Notes: generated from the letters alone by a model not told the origin. Positions 7,579 to 20,493 are shown, counted from the stretch's first letter. The stretch: DNA of 39,987 nt from an uncultured Demequina sp. (GCF_913055775.1 NZ_CAJXJX010000006.1:1-39987), one strand, 5' to 3'. Numbers and translations are program-made.

Positions 7579-8349
7579 ATGGCACTGCTGAACGTCCGCT
7601 ACTACTCCACCGTGCTGGGGCTGTCGACCACGGCGACGGTGATCCTGCCCCAGGCCGCCTCTGGCCAGATCGGGATGTCAGGCGCTGCCGCGGGCGGGCC
7701 CCTGCCCACGCTGTACCTGCTGCACGGGCTCACCGACGACGACTCGATCTGGCAGCGACGCACGTCGATCGAGCGCTACGTGGCCGACCTGCCGCTCGCG
7801 GTGGTCATGCCGACCGTCGACCGGGGCTGGTACACGGACCAGGCCGACGGCTACCGGTACTTCACCCACATCGCCGACGAGCTGCCCGAGATCATGGGTG
7901 CGTTCTTCCCGTTGTCGCAGCGGCGAGAGGACACCTTCGCCGCAGGACTGTCGATGGGTGGCTACGGAGCGTTCAAGCTGGCGCTGCGCCGTCCGGATCG
8001 GTTCGGGGCAGCGGCGAGCCTCTCGGGCAGCCTCGACGTGGGCGCCGAGCCTGCCGAACTGGGCGACGAGTGGCGTCGCACCTTCAGCACCGTCGAGCGC
8101 TCGCGCGCCAACGGCGACGACCTCATCGACCTCGTCAGGTCCGCGGATCCCTCGACCACGCCGCGCCTGTGGGCGTGGTGCGGCACTGAGGACTTCCTGC
8201 TCGATCACAACCGTCGCTTCCGCGACGCCGCGGCTGATGCAGGGGTCGGGCTGGAGTACCACGAGTCCCCGGGCACGCACGAGTGGGGCGCCTGGGACCG
8301 AGAGATCCAGCGCGTGCTGGCCTGGCTGCCGCTCGGCCGGCGGCGCTGA
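7579..8349 (+). CDS. Esterase of the antigen 85 / esterase D-like family
   Basis: An alpha/beta hydrolase of 256 residues close to bacterial acetyl or tributyrin esterases (family of EstA and FrmB). Visible marks are LPTLYLLHGLTDDDSIW (42-58), nucleophile Ser125 in GLSMGGYGAFKLAL, a likely Asp205 in CGTEDFLLDHNRRF, and His234 in SPGTHEWGAWD. It has no signal peptide, so it is probably a cytosolic carboxylesterase. The natural substrate (an acetyl ester or S-formylglutathione-like thioester) cannot be decided. The ATG at 7579 is leaderless by position. It converges on nucS with only 16 bases between the stops. Confidence 0.85.
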   Translation: MALLNVRYYSTVLGLSTTATVILPQAASGQIGMSGAAAGGPLPTLYLLHGLTDDDSIWQRRTSIERYVADLPLAVVMPTVDRGWYTDQADGYRYFTHIADELPEIMGAFFPLSQRREDTFAAGLSMGGYGAFKLALRRPDRFGAAASLSGSLDVGAEPAELGDEWRRTFSTVERSRANGDDLIDLVRSADPSTTPRLWAWCGTEDFLLDHNRRFRDAAADAGVGLEYHESPGTHEWGAWDREIQRVLAWLPLGRRR

Positions 8350-8365
8350 GGCGGCCCGGCTGGCG

Positions 8366-9061
8366 TCAGAACAGGCGCGTCGTGGGGTCGTCGGCGCCGC
8401 GCATGGCGTCGTAGTCGAGCACCACGCAGCGGATGCCGCGGTCCTCGGCCAGCACCCGGGCCTGCGGCTTGATCTCCTGTGCCGCGAAGACCCCCTCGAC
8501 TGGGCTCAGCAGCGGATCGCGGTTCATCAGCTCGAGGTACCGCGTCAGCTGCTCGACCCCGTCGATCTCGCCGCGGCGCTTGATCTCGACCGCCACGGAA
8601 CCGCCCGACGGCGACTTCGCGAGGATGTCCACGGGGCCGATCGCCGTCATGTACTCGCGGCGCACCAGCGTGTGGCCGTCGCCGAGCAACGCGATCTGCT
8701 CCGCCAGCAGCTCCTGCAGGTGCGCCTCGACGCCGTCCTTCACGAGACCGGGGTCGATCCCCAGCTCGTGCTCGGTGTCGGACAGGACCTCGTACAGCTC
8801 GATCTCCAGACGGTCGTCCGTCTTGTCGTGCTGAACTGTCCAGACCTCCTGGACCCCCGCATCGGCCTGAGCCTCGCTGACCTCAGCCGTGCGCAAGGTG
8901 CACGGCGGGCTCATCCAGTTGAGCGGCTTGTACGAGCCGCCATCGGAATGGAGCAGCACCGAACCATCGGCCTTGACCATGATCGCCCGAGTGGCGAGAG
9001 GCAGATGCGCGCTGAGCCGCCCGGAGTACCGGGCGGCGCAGCGCGCGATGACGACGCGCAT
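8366..9061 (-). CDS. nucS: NucS/EndoMS mismatch-specific endonuclease
   Basis: A protein of 231 residues. Actinobacteria lack MutS/MutL and use NucS, which cuts both strands at mismatches and works with the beta sliding clamp. The N-terminal domain carries the family segments [11 protein letters not shown] and [11 protein letters not shown] (44-54). The C-terminal RecB-like nuclease domain carries the catalytic set Asp145 (GPVDILAKS), Glu159 and Lys161 (AVEIKRRGE), and [11 protein letters not shown]. The extreme C-terminus (TTRLF) is consistent with a clamp-binding tail. It begins 5 bases after atpC, so it is probably read from the ATP synthase operon. Confidence 0.95.
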   Translation of the reverse strand: MRVVIARCAARYSGRLSAHLPLATRAIMVKADGSVLLHSDGGSYKPLNWMSPPCTLRTAEVSEAQADAGVQEVWTVQHDKTDDRLEIELYEVLSDTEHELGIDPGLVKDGVEAHLQELLAEQIALLGDGHTLVRREYMTAIGPVDILAKSPSGGSVAVEIKRRGEIDGVEQLTRYLELMNRDPLLSPVEGVFAAQEIKPQARVLAEDRGIRCVVLDYDAMRGADDPTTRLF

Positions 9062-9066
9062 GGGCG

Positions 9067-9336
9067 TCAGTCCTCGTCGGTCTCCGCCGGCGTGGCGCCG
9101 ATGGTGATGACGTTGTGGTCGAACGACACGAAGCCCTGCTTGATCGCGAACTCGACCTGCTCAGAGTCTCCGGTGCGCACGCGCACGGTGCCTGCCTTGA
9201 GCAGCGCCAGGATGGGCTCGTGGTTGGCGAGCAGGCCGATCTCGCCCTCGACGGAGGGCGCGATCACGCGCTCCGCCGTCCCGGACCACAGGGTGCGGTC
9301 CGGGGCGACGATGTCGACGGTCAGGGGGCCGGCCAT
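9067..9336 (-). CDS. atpC: ATP synthase F1 epsilon subunit (short form)
   Basis: A protein of 89 residues with the N-terminal beta-sandwich of the epsilon subunit ([35 protein letters not shown]). The usual length is about 120-135; here the C-terminal two-helix domain that can inhibit ATP hydrolysis is missing, as in several other actinobacteria. It starts 2 bases after atpD and is followed 5 bases later by nucS. The start has AGCGATTGG-type sequence rather than a strong binding site, so translation likely depends on coupling to atpD. Confidence 0.95.
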   Translation of the reverse strand: MAGPLTVDIVAPDRTLWSGTAERVIAPSVEGEIGLLANHEPILALLKAGTVRVRTGDSEQVEFAIKQGFVSFDHNVITIGATPAETDED

Positions 9337-9338
9337 GA

Positions 9339-11757
<2,419 letters not shown>

Positions 11758-11760
11758 CGG

Positions 11761-13395
11761 CTACTTCTTCTTCTTCGCGACGATCTGCTCCTGCTCGGAC
11801 TCAGCCTCGCCGCCACCCTCGATCGGCGCGTCGGTGTGCAGCTCGGTGCCCTCCGACGCGAGGAAGGTCGACAGGTAGTCGTCGACTGCCGTCTCGAGCG
11901 CAGACTCGGTCTCGTCGGACAGCTTGCCCGTGTCCGCGATGTCCGAGAGGACCGACGTCGAGCGACGCAGGTGGTCGAGCAGCTCACGCTCGAAGCGCAG
12001 CACGTCCTGCACAGGGATCTTGTCCAGCTTGCCCTTGGTTCCGGCCCAGATCGACACGACCTGGTCCTCGACCGGGTACGGCGAGTACTGCGGCTGCTTG
12101 AGCAGCTCCATGAGTCGCGCACCACGGGTCAGTTGCTGGCGCGACGCCGCGTCGAGGTCGGACGCGAACATCGCGAACGCCTCGAGCGAGCGGTACTGCG
12201 CCAGGTCGATCTTCAGCGTTCCGGAGACGCTCTTCATCGCCTTGACCTGTGCCGAGCCACCGACGCGGGACACCGAGATGCCGACGTCGATCGCGGGGCG
12301 CTGGTTGGCGTTGAACAGGTCGGACTGCAGGAAGATCTGGCCGTCCGTGATGGAGATGACGTTGGTCGGGATGTACGCCGAGACGTCGTTCGCCTTGGTC
12401 TCGATGACGGGCAGACCGGTCATCGAGCCCGCACCCATCTCGTCCGAGAGCTTCGCGCAGCGCTCGAGCAGGCGCGAGTGCAGGTAGAACACGTCGCCCG
12501 GGTACGCCTCGCGGCCCGGCGGGCGGCGCAGCAGCAGCGACACGGCGCGGTACGCCTCGGCCTGCTTCGAGAGGTCGTCGAAGACGATCAGGACGTGCTT
12601 GCCGTCGTACATCCAGTGCTGGCCGATGGCCGAGCCGGTGTAGGGCGCCAGGTACTTGAATCCGGCGGGGTCGGAGGCAGGAGCGGCGACGATGGTCGTG
12701 TACTCCAGCGCACCGGCCTCCTCGAGCGCGCCGCGCACCGAGGCGATGGTCGAGCCCTTCTGGCCGATCGCCACGTAGATGCAGCGCACCTGCTTGGTCG
12801 GGTCACCCGACTCCCAGTTGGCCTTCTGGTTGATGATCGTGTCGATCGCGATGGCCGTCTTGCCGGTCTGGCGGTCGCCGATGATCAGCTGGCGCTGACC
12901 GCGGCCGATCGGGATCATCGCGTCGATCGACTTGAGGCCGGTCTGCAGGGGCTCGTGCACCGACTTGCGGGCCATGACGCCCGGGGCCTGAAGCTCGAGC
13001 GCGCGACGCGCCTCGGTCGCGATGTCGCCGAGGCCATCCACGGGGTTGCCCAGCGGGTCCACCACGCGGCCCAGGTAGCCGTCGCCCACGGCAACGGAGA
13101 GGACCTCGCCGGTGCGGTGCACCTCCTGGCCCTCCTCGATGCCCGTGAACTCACCGAGCACCACGACGCCGATCTCGCGGACGTCGAGGTTCAGCGCGAG
13201 GCCCAGGGTGCCGTCCTCGAAGCGCAGCAGCTCGTTCGCCATGCAGCCGGGCAGGCCCTCGACCTGCGCGATGCCGTCGGCGGCCAGCGTGACGCGACCG
13301 GTCTCCTCGCGCACGACGCCCGAGGGCTCGTACGACTTCACGTAGCTGTCGAGCGCATCCCGGATCTCGTCGGGACTGATCGTCAACTCAGCCAT
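11761..13395 (-). CDS. atpA: ATP synthase F1 alpha subunit
   Basis: The regulatory nucleotide-binding subunit of F1, 544 residues, slightly longer than the E. coli form because of an acidic C-terminal tail ending in VAKKKK. The Walker A is at 173-180 (GDRQTGKT). The conserved [13 protein letters not shown] segment carries the arginine that reaches into the catalytic site. The N-terminus ([20 protein letters not shown]) is typical. It lies 44 bases after atpH and 3 bases before atpG. Confidence 0.97.
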   Translation of the reverse strand: MAELTISPDEIRDALDSYVKSYEPSGVVREETGRVTLAADGIAQVEGLPGCMANELLRFEDGTLGLALNLDVREIGVVVLGEFTGIEEGQEVHRTGEVLSVAVGDGYLGRVVDPLGNPVDGLGDIATEARRALELQAPGVMARKSVHEPLQTGLKSIDAMIPIGRGQRQLIIGDRQTGKTAIAIDTIINQKANWESGDPTKQVRCIYVAIGQKGSTIASVRGALEEAGALEYTTIVAAPASDPAGFKYLAPYTGSAIGQHWMYDGKHVLIVFDDLSKQAEAYRAVSLLLRRPPGREAYPGDVFYLHSRLLERCAKLSDEMGAGSMTGLPVIETKANDVSAYIPTNVISITDGQIFLQSDLFNANQRPAIDVGISVSRVGGSAQVKAMKSVSGTLKIDLAQYRSLEAFAMFASDLDAASRQQLTRGARLMELLKQPQYSPYPVEDQVVSIWAGTKGKLDKIPVQDVLRFERELLDHLRRSTSVLSDIADTGKLSDETESALETAVDDYLSTFLASEGTELHTDAPIEGGGEAESEQEQIVAKKKK

Positions 13396-13439
13396 GTCTC
13401 TTCTCTCCTGTCACTACCGCGGTGCGGTGATGGTCTTCG

Positions 13440-14252
13440 CTAGCCGACGAGTCGTCGTCGTGCCTCGTCGAGCCGGCTGAGGACGGTACCGTCCACGACC
13501 TCAGACCCGACCTGAACTCGGATGCCGCCCAGGACCTCGGGGTCCACGGCGACGTTGATCTGCATCTCATGCCCGTAGGCCTTGCGCAGGATGCCTGCGA
13601 GGCGCGTGCGCTGGGCCATCGAGAGCTCGACGGCCGCGGTCACGTTCGCGACCGACCGGCCGCGGCGAGCCGCGGCGATGTCGAGCAGCGCGTGCAGGGC
13701 GGGGATGAGGCGGCGGCCGCGCGGCACGCCGACCACACGCGTTAGCAGCGCGTGAGTGGTGGGGTGCAGCTTGCCGCCCAGGGTTCCCTCGAGCAGCGCG
13801 AGACGCTGCTCCTTGGACGCCGAGCGGTTGCTCATCGCGACCAGCAGCTCGCGCTCGGCGGTCAGCAGGCGCTCGACGCGGAAGAGCTCCTCCTCCACGG
13901 CCTCGAGCGTGCCCTGCGCCTCGGCGTGGGCGAACAGGGCGAGCTCGCCGGCGTCGTCGAGCGACTCCGCGAGGTCCGCCTCATCCGACCAGCGCTGCGA
14001 CGTGAACGACGCCACGGCGTCGACCGCACGAGGGTCGAGCGAGCCGAACAGCTGCTTCACCAGCGCGGCCTTGTCCGCACCGGGCCGAGCAGGGTCCGTC
14101 AGGGCGCGCCTGAGCGAGCCCGACGAATCCAGTGCGTCGACCACGGCGAACAGGTGCTCCGCGATCTCGATGCCGTCCTTGGCCGCCGCAGTGACGACGG
14201 TGTCGAACTCCTTCATCGAGGCATCGCGCGATGCCTGGCTGGTTCCGCGCAT
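13440..14252 (-). CDS. atpH: ATP synthase delta subunit (long actinobacterial form)
   Basis: The peripheral-stalk subunit joining F1 to subunit b, 270 residues. E. coli has about 177; lengths near 270 are usual in actinobacteria. The start MRGTSQASRDA is the standard actinobacterial N-terminus, so ATG 14252 is secure. The C-terminal OSCP-like part (HEMQINVAVDPEVLGGIRVQVGSEVVDGTV) is clearly visible. It starts 5 bases after atpF. Confidence 0.93.
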   Translation of the reverse strand: MRGTSQASRDASMKEFDTVVTAAAKDGIEIAEHLFAVVDALDSSGSLRRALTDPARPGADKAALVKQLFGSLDPRAVDAVASFTSQRWSDEADLAESLDDAGELALFAHAEAQGTLEAVEEELFRVERLLTAERELLVAMSNRSASKEQRLALLEGTLGGKLHPTTHALLTRVVGVPRGRRLIPALHALLDIAAARRGRSVANVTAAVELSMAQRTRLAGILRKAYGHEMQINVAVDPEVLGGIRVQVGSEVVDGTVLSRLDEARRRLVG

Positions 14253-14257
14253 CGGCC

Positions 14258-15118
<861 letters not shown>

Positions 15119-15985
15119 TTAGTGCTCTTCCTCGATAGCCATGTTGATGTACACGGCGGACAGCATGACGAAGACGTAGGCCTGCAGCGCCGCGACGAAG
15201 ATCTCGAAGAGCGTGAAGGCGAAGCCCGCGACGAAGGTGACGGTGCCCATCGCCTTCATGGCGCCGGCGGCCTCGAAGAAGAAGTACTGGGTGGCCGCGA
15301 AGCACAGCACGAGCAGCAGGTGGCCGGCCATCATGTTCGCGGCGAGTCGCAGCGCGAGCGTGGCGGGGCGCAGGATGAAGACCTGCAGGAACTCAATGGG
15401 CGTCAGCAGCAGGTAGATGCCCTTGGGCACGCCCGCCGGGAACAGGCTGGTCTTCAGGTAGCCGCCGAGGCCGTGCTTCTTGACGCCCACGGCGAGGTAC
15501 AGGATGTACACCCACAGCGCCATGATGATCGGCAGGCCGATGAGGGATGTGCCAGCCATGTTGATGAACGGGATGACGCCCGTGATGTTGAACGCGAGGA
15601 TCGCGAGGAACAGCGTGGTCAGGAACGGGAGGAAGCGCTTGGCGTTCTCCTTGTCCATGACCTGCTCGACGATCTGCGTGCGCACGAAGTCCAGCATCAT
15701 CTCGACCACGGACTGACCGCGCGACGGCACGACCTTCGCCTTGCGGGCGACGAGCCAGAAGATGAGGATGAGGACTGCGGCGGCGATGACGCGCGCCAGC
15801 ATGATGCGGTTGAACTCGAAGATGGTCCCCTCGCCGAACAGCGCCGGCGGGAAGAACTCGTCAACCGTGGGGGCGTGGAAGCCGTCCGAGTAGAACAGCC
15901 ACCCGAAGATGCCGGAGGATTCGCCGTCGTCGGCCGCGAGCTCGGACGTGGCCGTCATGGCCGCGCCCAGGGCTAGATTCGCCAC
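15119..15985 (-). CDS. atpB: ATP synthase Fo subunit a
   Basis: The membrane half-channel subunit, 288 residues with about 5-6 spans. The essential arginine is Arg213 in LRLAANMMAGH, and the C-terminal segment AALQAYVFVMLSAVYINMAI is typical. The GTG start at 15985 has a GGAGAG binding site 8 bases upstream. It is the first gene of the atp structural set. The atpE gap of 54 bases contains a short CACAC-AA-GTGTG hairpin on the transcript. Confidence 0.95.
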   Translation of the reverse strand: MANLALGAAMTATSELAADDGESSGIFGWLFYSDGFHAPTVDEFFPPALFGEGTIFEFNRIMLARVIAAAVLILIFWLVARKAKVVPSRGQSVVEMMLDFVRTQIVEQVMDKENAKRFLPFLTTLFLAILAFNITGVIPFINMAGTSLIGLPIIMALWVYILYLAVGVKKHGLGGYLKTSLFPAGVPKGIYLLLTPIEFLQVFILRPATLALRLAANMMAGHLLLVLCFAATQYFFFEAAGAMKAMGTVTFVAGFAFTLFEIFVAALQAYVFVMLSAVYINMAIEEEH

Positions 15986-16057
15986 AGAAGTCTCTCCAGG
16001 GGTAGAAGCTGGCGCGGGACCTGAGGGCCCGGCGCGCCGATACCGTGATGCCCCAGA

Positions 16058-16086
16058 ATCCTAACGTAGAACCGGGGCGCTGACGA
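16058..16086 (-). promoter_or_regulatory. Putative promoter of the atp operon
   Basis: On the minus strand TCGTCA (plus 16081-16086) and TAGGAT (plus 16058-16063) are 17 bases apart, 70-100 bases before the atpB start. The -35 matches TTGACA at 4 of 6 positions and the -10 is TAnnnT. The upstream genes run in the same direction, so it may add to read-through rather than replace it. Confidence 0.4.
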
Positions 16087-16094
16087 ACGTGCAG

Positions 16095-16110
16095 GCCGGA
16101 ATTATCCGGC
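16095..16110. terminator. Small hairpin at the stop of the atpI-like gene
   Basis: GCCGGA-ATTA-TCCGGC is a perfect 6-bp stem with a 4-base loop; the loop contains the stop codon of the atpI-like gene (16102-16104). No T-run follows in either direction, so it is only a weak terminator or a message-processing structure. Confidence 0.3.
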
Positions 16111-16524
16111 GTTCTTTCCGGCGTCCGGGTCCACGTACGGGATGCGGGCGCTGCGGATCACCCAGAAGTCCACCGCGAGCGTGAAAAGCACGCCCGCGAC
16201 GGCGAAGCCCGCGAACAATGGGCGGTGAAACCCGTCGATGCCGCTGAGCACCAGGAGCGCCACGATGATGATGAGCATCTTGAGCAGCCAGGAGCCGCCG
16301 ATGATGCCCGCCATGACGTGGGGCTCGCGGTTGTGGCTGATCACCATGGCGACCTGGGTGGTCACGCCGGACAGCGCCGCGACGGCGACGCCCACCTCGG
16401 CCGCCACCAGGCCCGCTCCCCCGGCGACGAGCAGGCCGACGGGCACCGCGAGCACCGCGAGAGCCACGACGCCGTAGACGGTGAGCCGCAGTGCGCGGCG
16501 GTAGGTGGTGGACTCGACGGTCAC
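16102..16524 (-). CDS. AtpI-like small membrane protein upstream of the ATP synthase
   Basis: A protein of 140 residues with four hydrophobic segments (LTVYGVVALAVLAVPVGLL, GLVAAEVGVAVAALSGV, SWLLKMLIIIVALLVL, PLFAGFAVAGVLFTLAVDF). It sits between wecA and atpB, where actinobacteria keep an atpI-like gene (Rv1303 position in M. tuberculosis). AtpI proteins help assemble the c ring or handle Mg2+/Ca2+; sequence similarity across the group is weak, so the name rests largely on position and topology. The GTG 16524 start has AAGGAGCG upstream and overlaps the wecA stop as GTGA. Confidence 0.7.
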   Translation of the reverse strand: MTVESTTYRRALRLTVYGVVALAVLAVPVGLLVAGGAGLVAAEVGVAVAALSGVTTQVAMVISHNREPHVMAGIIGGSWLLKMLIIIVALLVLSGIDGFHRPLFAGFAVAGVLFTLAVDFWVIRSARIPYVDPDAGKNAG

Positions 16525-17780
16525 GGTCGCTCCTTGGTCGAGACGGAGTCGGCGGGGGCCGATGCGGTGGCGGGGGTGTCGGGCACGTCGCGGTTCGCGC
16601 CGGGCTCGGGCGCGTCGTCGCGGTGGTGCCCCTCGGGCGTGATGCGCTGCAGCGGACGAGCCCTGTCGCCCGCAGTGCGCCAGCCGGAGGACAGCCGGCG
16701 TCTCAGCGCCGGAGAGAACGTGATGGTGGCGGCGATTGCGACGCCGGCGACCACGAGGGCGACGGCCTGACCCGTGTCGAGGAACACGAGCGAGACGGTG
16801 CCGAACGACAGCACCGCCGTCCACATGTAGAGCACGCCCACGGCCCACCGATGGGAGTGTCCGGCGCGCAGCAGCACGTGGTGCAGGTGGTGGGCGTCCG
16901 GCATGAAGGGCGACGTGCCCTTGAGCGTGCGGCGGATGACGGCCGCGGTCATGTCGATGAGCGGGACGGCGAGGACCATGAGCGGCAGCACGATGGGGAT
17001 GAAGGCGGGGATCCGCTCGCGCTCGGAGACCACTGCGGGGTCGATCTGACCGGTGACGATGATGGCGGCGCCGGCGATCGTGAGGCCCAGCACCATGGAT
17101 CCGGAGTCGCCCATGAAGATTCGGGCGGGATGCAGGTTATGGGGCAGGAACCCGAGGCACGCACCTACCAGGACGGCCAGGATCAGCGACGCGAGCGACG
17201 AGTAGTCGCCGGGCGACGCCGAGCGCGCAAGGACGTACGTGTAGGTGAGGAACGCCGCTCCCCCGATCGCGACCATGCCCGCGGCGAGCCCGTCGAGCCC
17301 GTCCACGAAGTTCACGGCGTTGATCGCGACCACCACCACGATGACCGTCGCCGCGAGCGACAGGTACGAGCTGCCGATCGTGAGGCCGGCGATCGGCACC
17401 GTCACGAGCTGCACGCCGCTCCAGGCCATGATCAGCGCAGCCAGCACCTGTCCGGCGAGCTTGGCCATCCAGTCCAGATCCCAGATGTCGTCGGCCATGC
17501 CCAGTGCGGCGACCAGGGCGGCGCCGGCGAGCACACCCCACGCCGCTCCAGAAGCCTCGAAGACGGGTGCGAGGAACGGGATGTTGTGAGCGATCAGGAT
17601 GCCGCCGGCGAGCCCGAGGAAGATCGCGATGCCGCCCAGCCGCGCGGTCGGGAGCTTGTGGACGTCGCGCTCGCGCACGGCCGTGACGGCGCCCGTGCGG
17701 AAGGCGAGGTGACGCATCGCCGGTGTGGCGGCGTACGCGACGAGGGCGGCCACCACCAGCAGCGTCAGATAGACCTTCAC
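16521..17780 (-). CDS. wecA: WecA-type undecaprenyl-phosphate GlcNAc-1-phosphate transferase
   Basis: A protein of 419 residues with about 11 membrane spans. It moves a sugar-1-phosphate from UDP-GlcNAc onto a polyprenyl phosphate, the first lipid step of arabinogalactan, teichoic acid or similar glycan synthesis. Family marks are the Mg-binding MADDIWDLD (96-103), NFVDGLDGLA (157-166), FMGDSGS (222-228) and HHLHH (297-301). The tail after residue 350 is charged and cytosolic. GTG 17780 overlaps the tsaC stop (GTGA) and its own stop overlaps the atpI-like start. The same gene order is known in mycobacteria. Confidence 0.92.
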   Translation of the reverse strand: MKVYLTLLVVAALVAYAATPAMRHLAFRTGAVTAVRERDVHKLPTARLGGIAIFLGLAGGILIAHNIPFLAPVFEASGAAWGVLAGAALVAALGMADDIWDLDWMAKLAGQVLAALIMAWSGVQLVTVPIAGLTIGSSYLSLAATVIVVVVAINAVNFVDGLDGLAAGMVAIGGAAFLTYTYVLARSASPGDYSSLASLILAVLVGACLGFLPHNLHPARIFMGDSGSMVLGLTIAGAAIIVTGQIDPAVVSERERIPAFIPIVLPLMVLAVPLIDMTAAVIRRTLKGTSPFMPDAHHLHHVLLRAGHSHRWAVGVLYMWTAVLSFGTVSLVFLDTGQAVALVVAGVAIAATITFSPALRRRLSSGWRTAGDRARPLQRITPEGHHRDDAPEPGANRDVPDTPATASAPADSVSTKERP

Positions 17781-18451
17781 CCGGCGGACCCCTCGCCCGC
17801 GGCGGCCTCGGGCACGAAAGCGTCTGCACCGGCGATCTCGAGCAGCCGCTCGCGCGTCACTCCTCCGTCGCGCACCACGCGCAGTCCCCGGGAGTCCGTC
17901 GCGTCCACGATCGTCGAGGCGGTGCCGAGGGGGCTGGGTCCGCCGTCGAGGTAGACGGCGACAGCGGAATCGAGCTGCTCGCGCGCGCCTTCAGCGGTGG
18001 TGGCTGCGGGCTCGCCCGTGCGATTGGCGCTGGTCACGGCGAGAGGCCCGGTTCGGGTCAGCAAGGCCAGCGCCGCCGCATGATCCGGCATCCGCAGCGC
18101 GACCGTCCCATGGGTCTCCCCCAGGTCCCACGCGAGCGACGGCTGCGCGTGGACGATCACGGTCAGTGCTCCGGGCCACAGCGCCTCCATGAGCGCGCGA
18201 GCCGGCGCCGGCACGTCGCGCGCGAGCCCGTCGACGGTGCGGAGGTTCGGGATCAGCACGGGCGGCGGCATCTGCCGCCCCCTGCCCTTCGCCGCGAGGA
18301 CTGCCGCCACCGCATCGGCGTTGAAGGCATCCGCTCCCACGCCGTAGACCGTGTCCGTCGGCAGGACCACCACGGCGCCGCGCTGCACCGCATCGACGGC
18401 AGCGTCGAGGCTCGGGCCCCAGGTGGAGGGGTCGAAGCAGGGGTAGATCAC
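17777..18451 (-). CDS. tsaC: Threonylcarbamoyl-AMP synthase (TsaC/Sua5 family)
   Basis: A protein of 224 residues that makes threonylcarbamoyl-AMP from threonine, bicarbonate and ATP for t6A37 of ANN-reading tRNAs. Marks are GAVVVLPTDTVYGVGADA (25-42), the Lys55-Gly-Arg57 motif (AKGRGRQMP), ALWPGALTVIV, RMPDH and LAVTSANRTGEP. It is the short YrdC-only form without the C-terminal Sua5 domain. A GTG start at 18451 overlaps nothing; CAGACT sits 7 bases upstream and might allow an extra leaderless start. It lies 32 bases after prmC. Confidence 0.93.
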   Translation of the reverse strand: MIYPCFDPSTWGPSLDAAVDAVQRGAVVVLPTDTVYGVGADAFNADAVAAVLAAKGRGRQMPPPVLIPNLRTVDGLARDVPAPARALMEALWPGALTVIVHAQPSLAWDLGETHGTVALRMPDHAAALALLTRTGPLAVTSANRTGEPAATTAEGAREQLDSAVAVYLDGGPSPLGTASTIVDATDSRGLRVVRDGGVTRERLLEIAGADAFVPEAAAGEGSAG

Positions 18452-18483
18452 GGGAGCCAGTCTGTCAGATGCGAGCGATGCGC

Positions 18484-19380
18484 TCAGATGCCCACGCGCG
18501 TCACGACGAGCATGCGGTCGCGCCCGGTGAGGTCCTGCTCGGTCCGGGCATCGGCCCAGAACTCGCTGCGCCCCACGAAGTCCCGCAGGGCCTTGCCCTG
18601 GTTCTCCGCGTGCTCCATCACGAGCGTTCCGCCCACGCGCAGCAGGCGAGCCGCCTCATCGATGATCGCGCGGGGCAGATCCAGTCCGTCCTCGCCCATG
18701 CCGTACAGCGCCTCCGGCGGGTCGAAGTCCCGCACCTCGGGGTCGCGCGGCACGCCGTTGGGCGGGATGTACGGCGGGTTGCTCACCACGACGTCTGCGC
18801 AGCCGTCGAACTGGTGCAGGCAGCGGCGCGCGTCGCCCAGGAGCGTCCGCACGCGGGGCCGCACGTCGTCCGGCATCGAGCGAGCATTCAGGCGCAGATA
18901 CACGAGCGCGCCCACGCTCGCCTCGAGCAGCGTGACCTCGGCGTTGTCGACCTCGGATGCGACGGACAGGCCGATCGCGCCGGAGCCGGCGCACAGGTCC
19001 GTGACCTTGACCACGCCGTCACGGTTGGGCGTTGCTGCGCGGGCGGCGTCGATCGCCGCCTGCGCGACAGTCTCGGTCTCGGGCCGGGGCACGAAGACCC
19101 CATCGCCCACCTGCAGCTCGAGCTCGCGGAAGTACGCCTTCCCCGTGATGTGCTGCAGCGGCTCACGGCTCATGCGTCGCTCGACGCGCGCCTCGAGCAG
19201 GTCGAGGTCCAGCGGGTCCTCGGGCCAGTGGTCGTCGCGCGCGGCTGCCGTGCGAACCTCGCCGGGCTCCCAGCCGAGCGTGTGCGCCATCAGCGCCACC
19301 GCATCGGCCTGAGGGGACGGCACGCCCGCCCCGGTGAGGCGTCGTGTGATGTCGCGCAGGCGCGCGCCTACCGAGGGCAC
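18484..19380 (-). CDS. prmC: Release factor glutamine methyltransferase
   Basis: A protein of 298 residues that methylates the glutamine of the GGQ motif of RF1 and RF2 using S-adenosylmethionine. The N-terminal helical domain ends near residue 80 (REPLQHITGKAYFRELELQV). The methyltransferase fold follows, with PRPETETV (98-105), the SAM loop DLCAGSGAIGLSV (128-140) and catalytic NPPYIPP (201-207). The GTG start at 19380 is 3 bases after prfA, whose product is its substrate. Confidence 0.95.
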   Translation of the reverse strand: MPSVGARLRDITRRLTGAGVPSPQADAVALMAHTLGWEPGEVRTAAARDDHWPEDPLDLDLLEARVERRMSREPLQHITGKAYFRELELQVGDGVFVPRPETETVAQAAIDAARAATPNRDGVVKVTDLCAGSGAIGLSVASEVDNAEVTLLEASVGALVYLRLNARSMPDDVRPRVRTLLGDARRCLHQFDGCADVVVSNPPYIPPNGVPRDPEVRDFDPPEALYGMGEDGLDLPRAIIDEAARLLRVGGTLVMEHAENQGKALRDFVGRSEFWADARTEQDLTGRDRMLVVTRVGI

Positions 19381-19383
19381 GCG

Positions 19384-20469
19384 TCAGTCCTCGTGGGCCT
19401 CGAGGCGCGCCGCCTCGTCCGCGTCGATCGCGGACTGGACGACGGGGCCGAGGTCGCCAGCAAGCACGTGATCGAGGTTGTAGGCCTTGTAGCCCGTGCG
19501 GTGGTCCGCGATGCGGTTCTCGGGGAAGTTGTAGGTGCGGATGCGCTCGGACCGGTCCACCGTGCGCACCTGCGACTTGCGCAGGTCCTGGGCCTCCGCA
19601 GCTGCGGCCTCCCGCTGGGCCGCCAGCAACCGGGCGCGCAGGATGCGCATGGCCGACTCCTTGTTCTGGAGCTGGCTCTTCTCGTTCTGGCAGCTGACGA
19701 CGATGCCCGTGGGCTCATGCGTGAGGCGGACCGCCGAATCGGTGGTGTTGACGGACTGGCCGCCGGGGCCCGAGGAGCGGTACACGTCGACGCGGACGTC
19801 ATTCATGTCGAGCTCGACCTCTTCGACCTCTTCGACCTCGGGGTAGACCAGCACGCCCGCGGCGGAGGTGTGGATGCGGCCCTGGGACTCCGTGGCGGGC
19901 ACGCGCTGAACGCGGTGGACGCCTCCCTCGTACTTGAGGTGGGCCCAGACGCCGTCCTCGGGCTCGACGGAGCCCTTGGCCTTCACGGCCACGGAGATGT
20001 CCTTGTAGCCGCCCATGTCGGTGGGCGTCGCCTCGAGGACCTCGGCCTTCCAGCCCTGGGTCTCCGCGAACTTGAGGTACATCTTCAGCAGGTCGCCGGC
20101 GAACAGCGCGGACTCCTCGCCGCCCTCGCCCGACTTTATCTCGAGGATCACGTCGCGGGCGTCGTCCGGGTCGCGCGGAATCAGGATGCGGCGCAGGGAC
20201 TCCGTCGCATCCTCGGCGGCCTGCTCGAGGCCGGGGATCTCCGCGGCGAACTCGGGGTCCGCCTCGGCCATCTCCTGGGCTGCCTCCAGGTCATCGTGCG
20301 CCGTCTGCCAGGCACGATGCGCGGCGACGACGCGGCCGAGCTCCGCGAACCGACGGCCCAGCGTGCGCGACCGGCTGGCGTCCGCGTGGACGGCAGGGTC
20401 GGCGAGCTGACGCTCGATGTCGGCGTACTCGTCCAGCAGGGGCTGGACGGCGGCGAAGGCTTCGGCCAC
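19384..20469 (-). CDS. prfA: Peptide chain release factor 1
   Basis: A protein of 361 residues that reads UAA and UAG. The stop-codon recognition tripeptide Pro191-Ala-Thr193 ([12 protein letters not shown]) marks it as RF1 rather than RF2, and Gly236-Gly-Gln238 ([16 protein letters not shown]) reaches the peptidyl transferase centre. The C-terminal helices ([27 protein letters not shown]) are intact. The GTG start at 20469 lies 24 bases after rpmE. Confidence 0.97.
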   Translation of the reverse strand: MAEAFAAVQPLLDEYADIERQLADPAVHADASRSRTLGRRFAELGRVVAAHRAWQTAHDDLEAAQEMAEADPEFAAEIPGLEQAAEDATESLRRILIPRDPDDARDVILEIKSGEGGEESALFAGDLLKMYLKFAETQGWKAEVLEATPTDMGGYKDISVAVKAKGSVEPEDGVWAHLKYEGGVHRVQRVPATESQGRIHTSAAGVLVYPEVEEVEEVELDMNDVRVDVYRSSGPGGQSVNTTDSAVRLTHEPTGIVVSCQNEKSQLQNKESAMRILRARLLAAQREAAAAEAQDLRKSQVRTVDRSERIRTYNFPENRIADHRTGYKAYNLDHVLAGDLGPVVQSAIDADEAARLEAHED

Positions 20470-20493
20470 GTCGTCGTCGTGTGAGGCTGGGGG

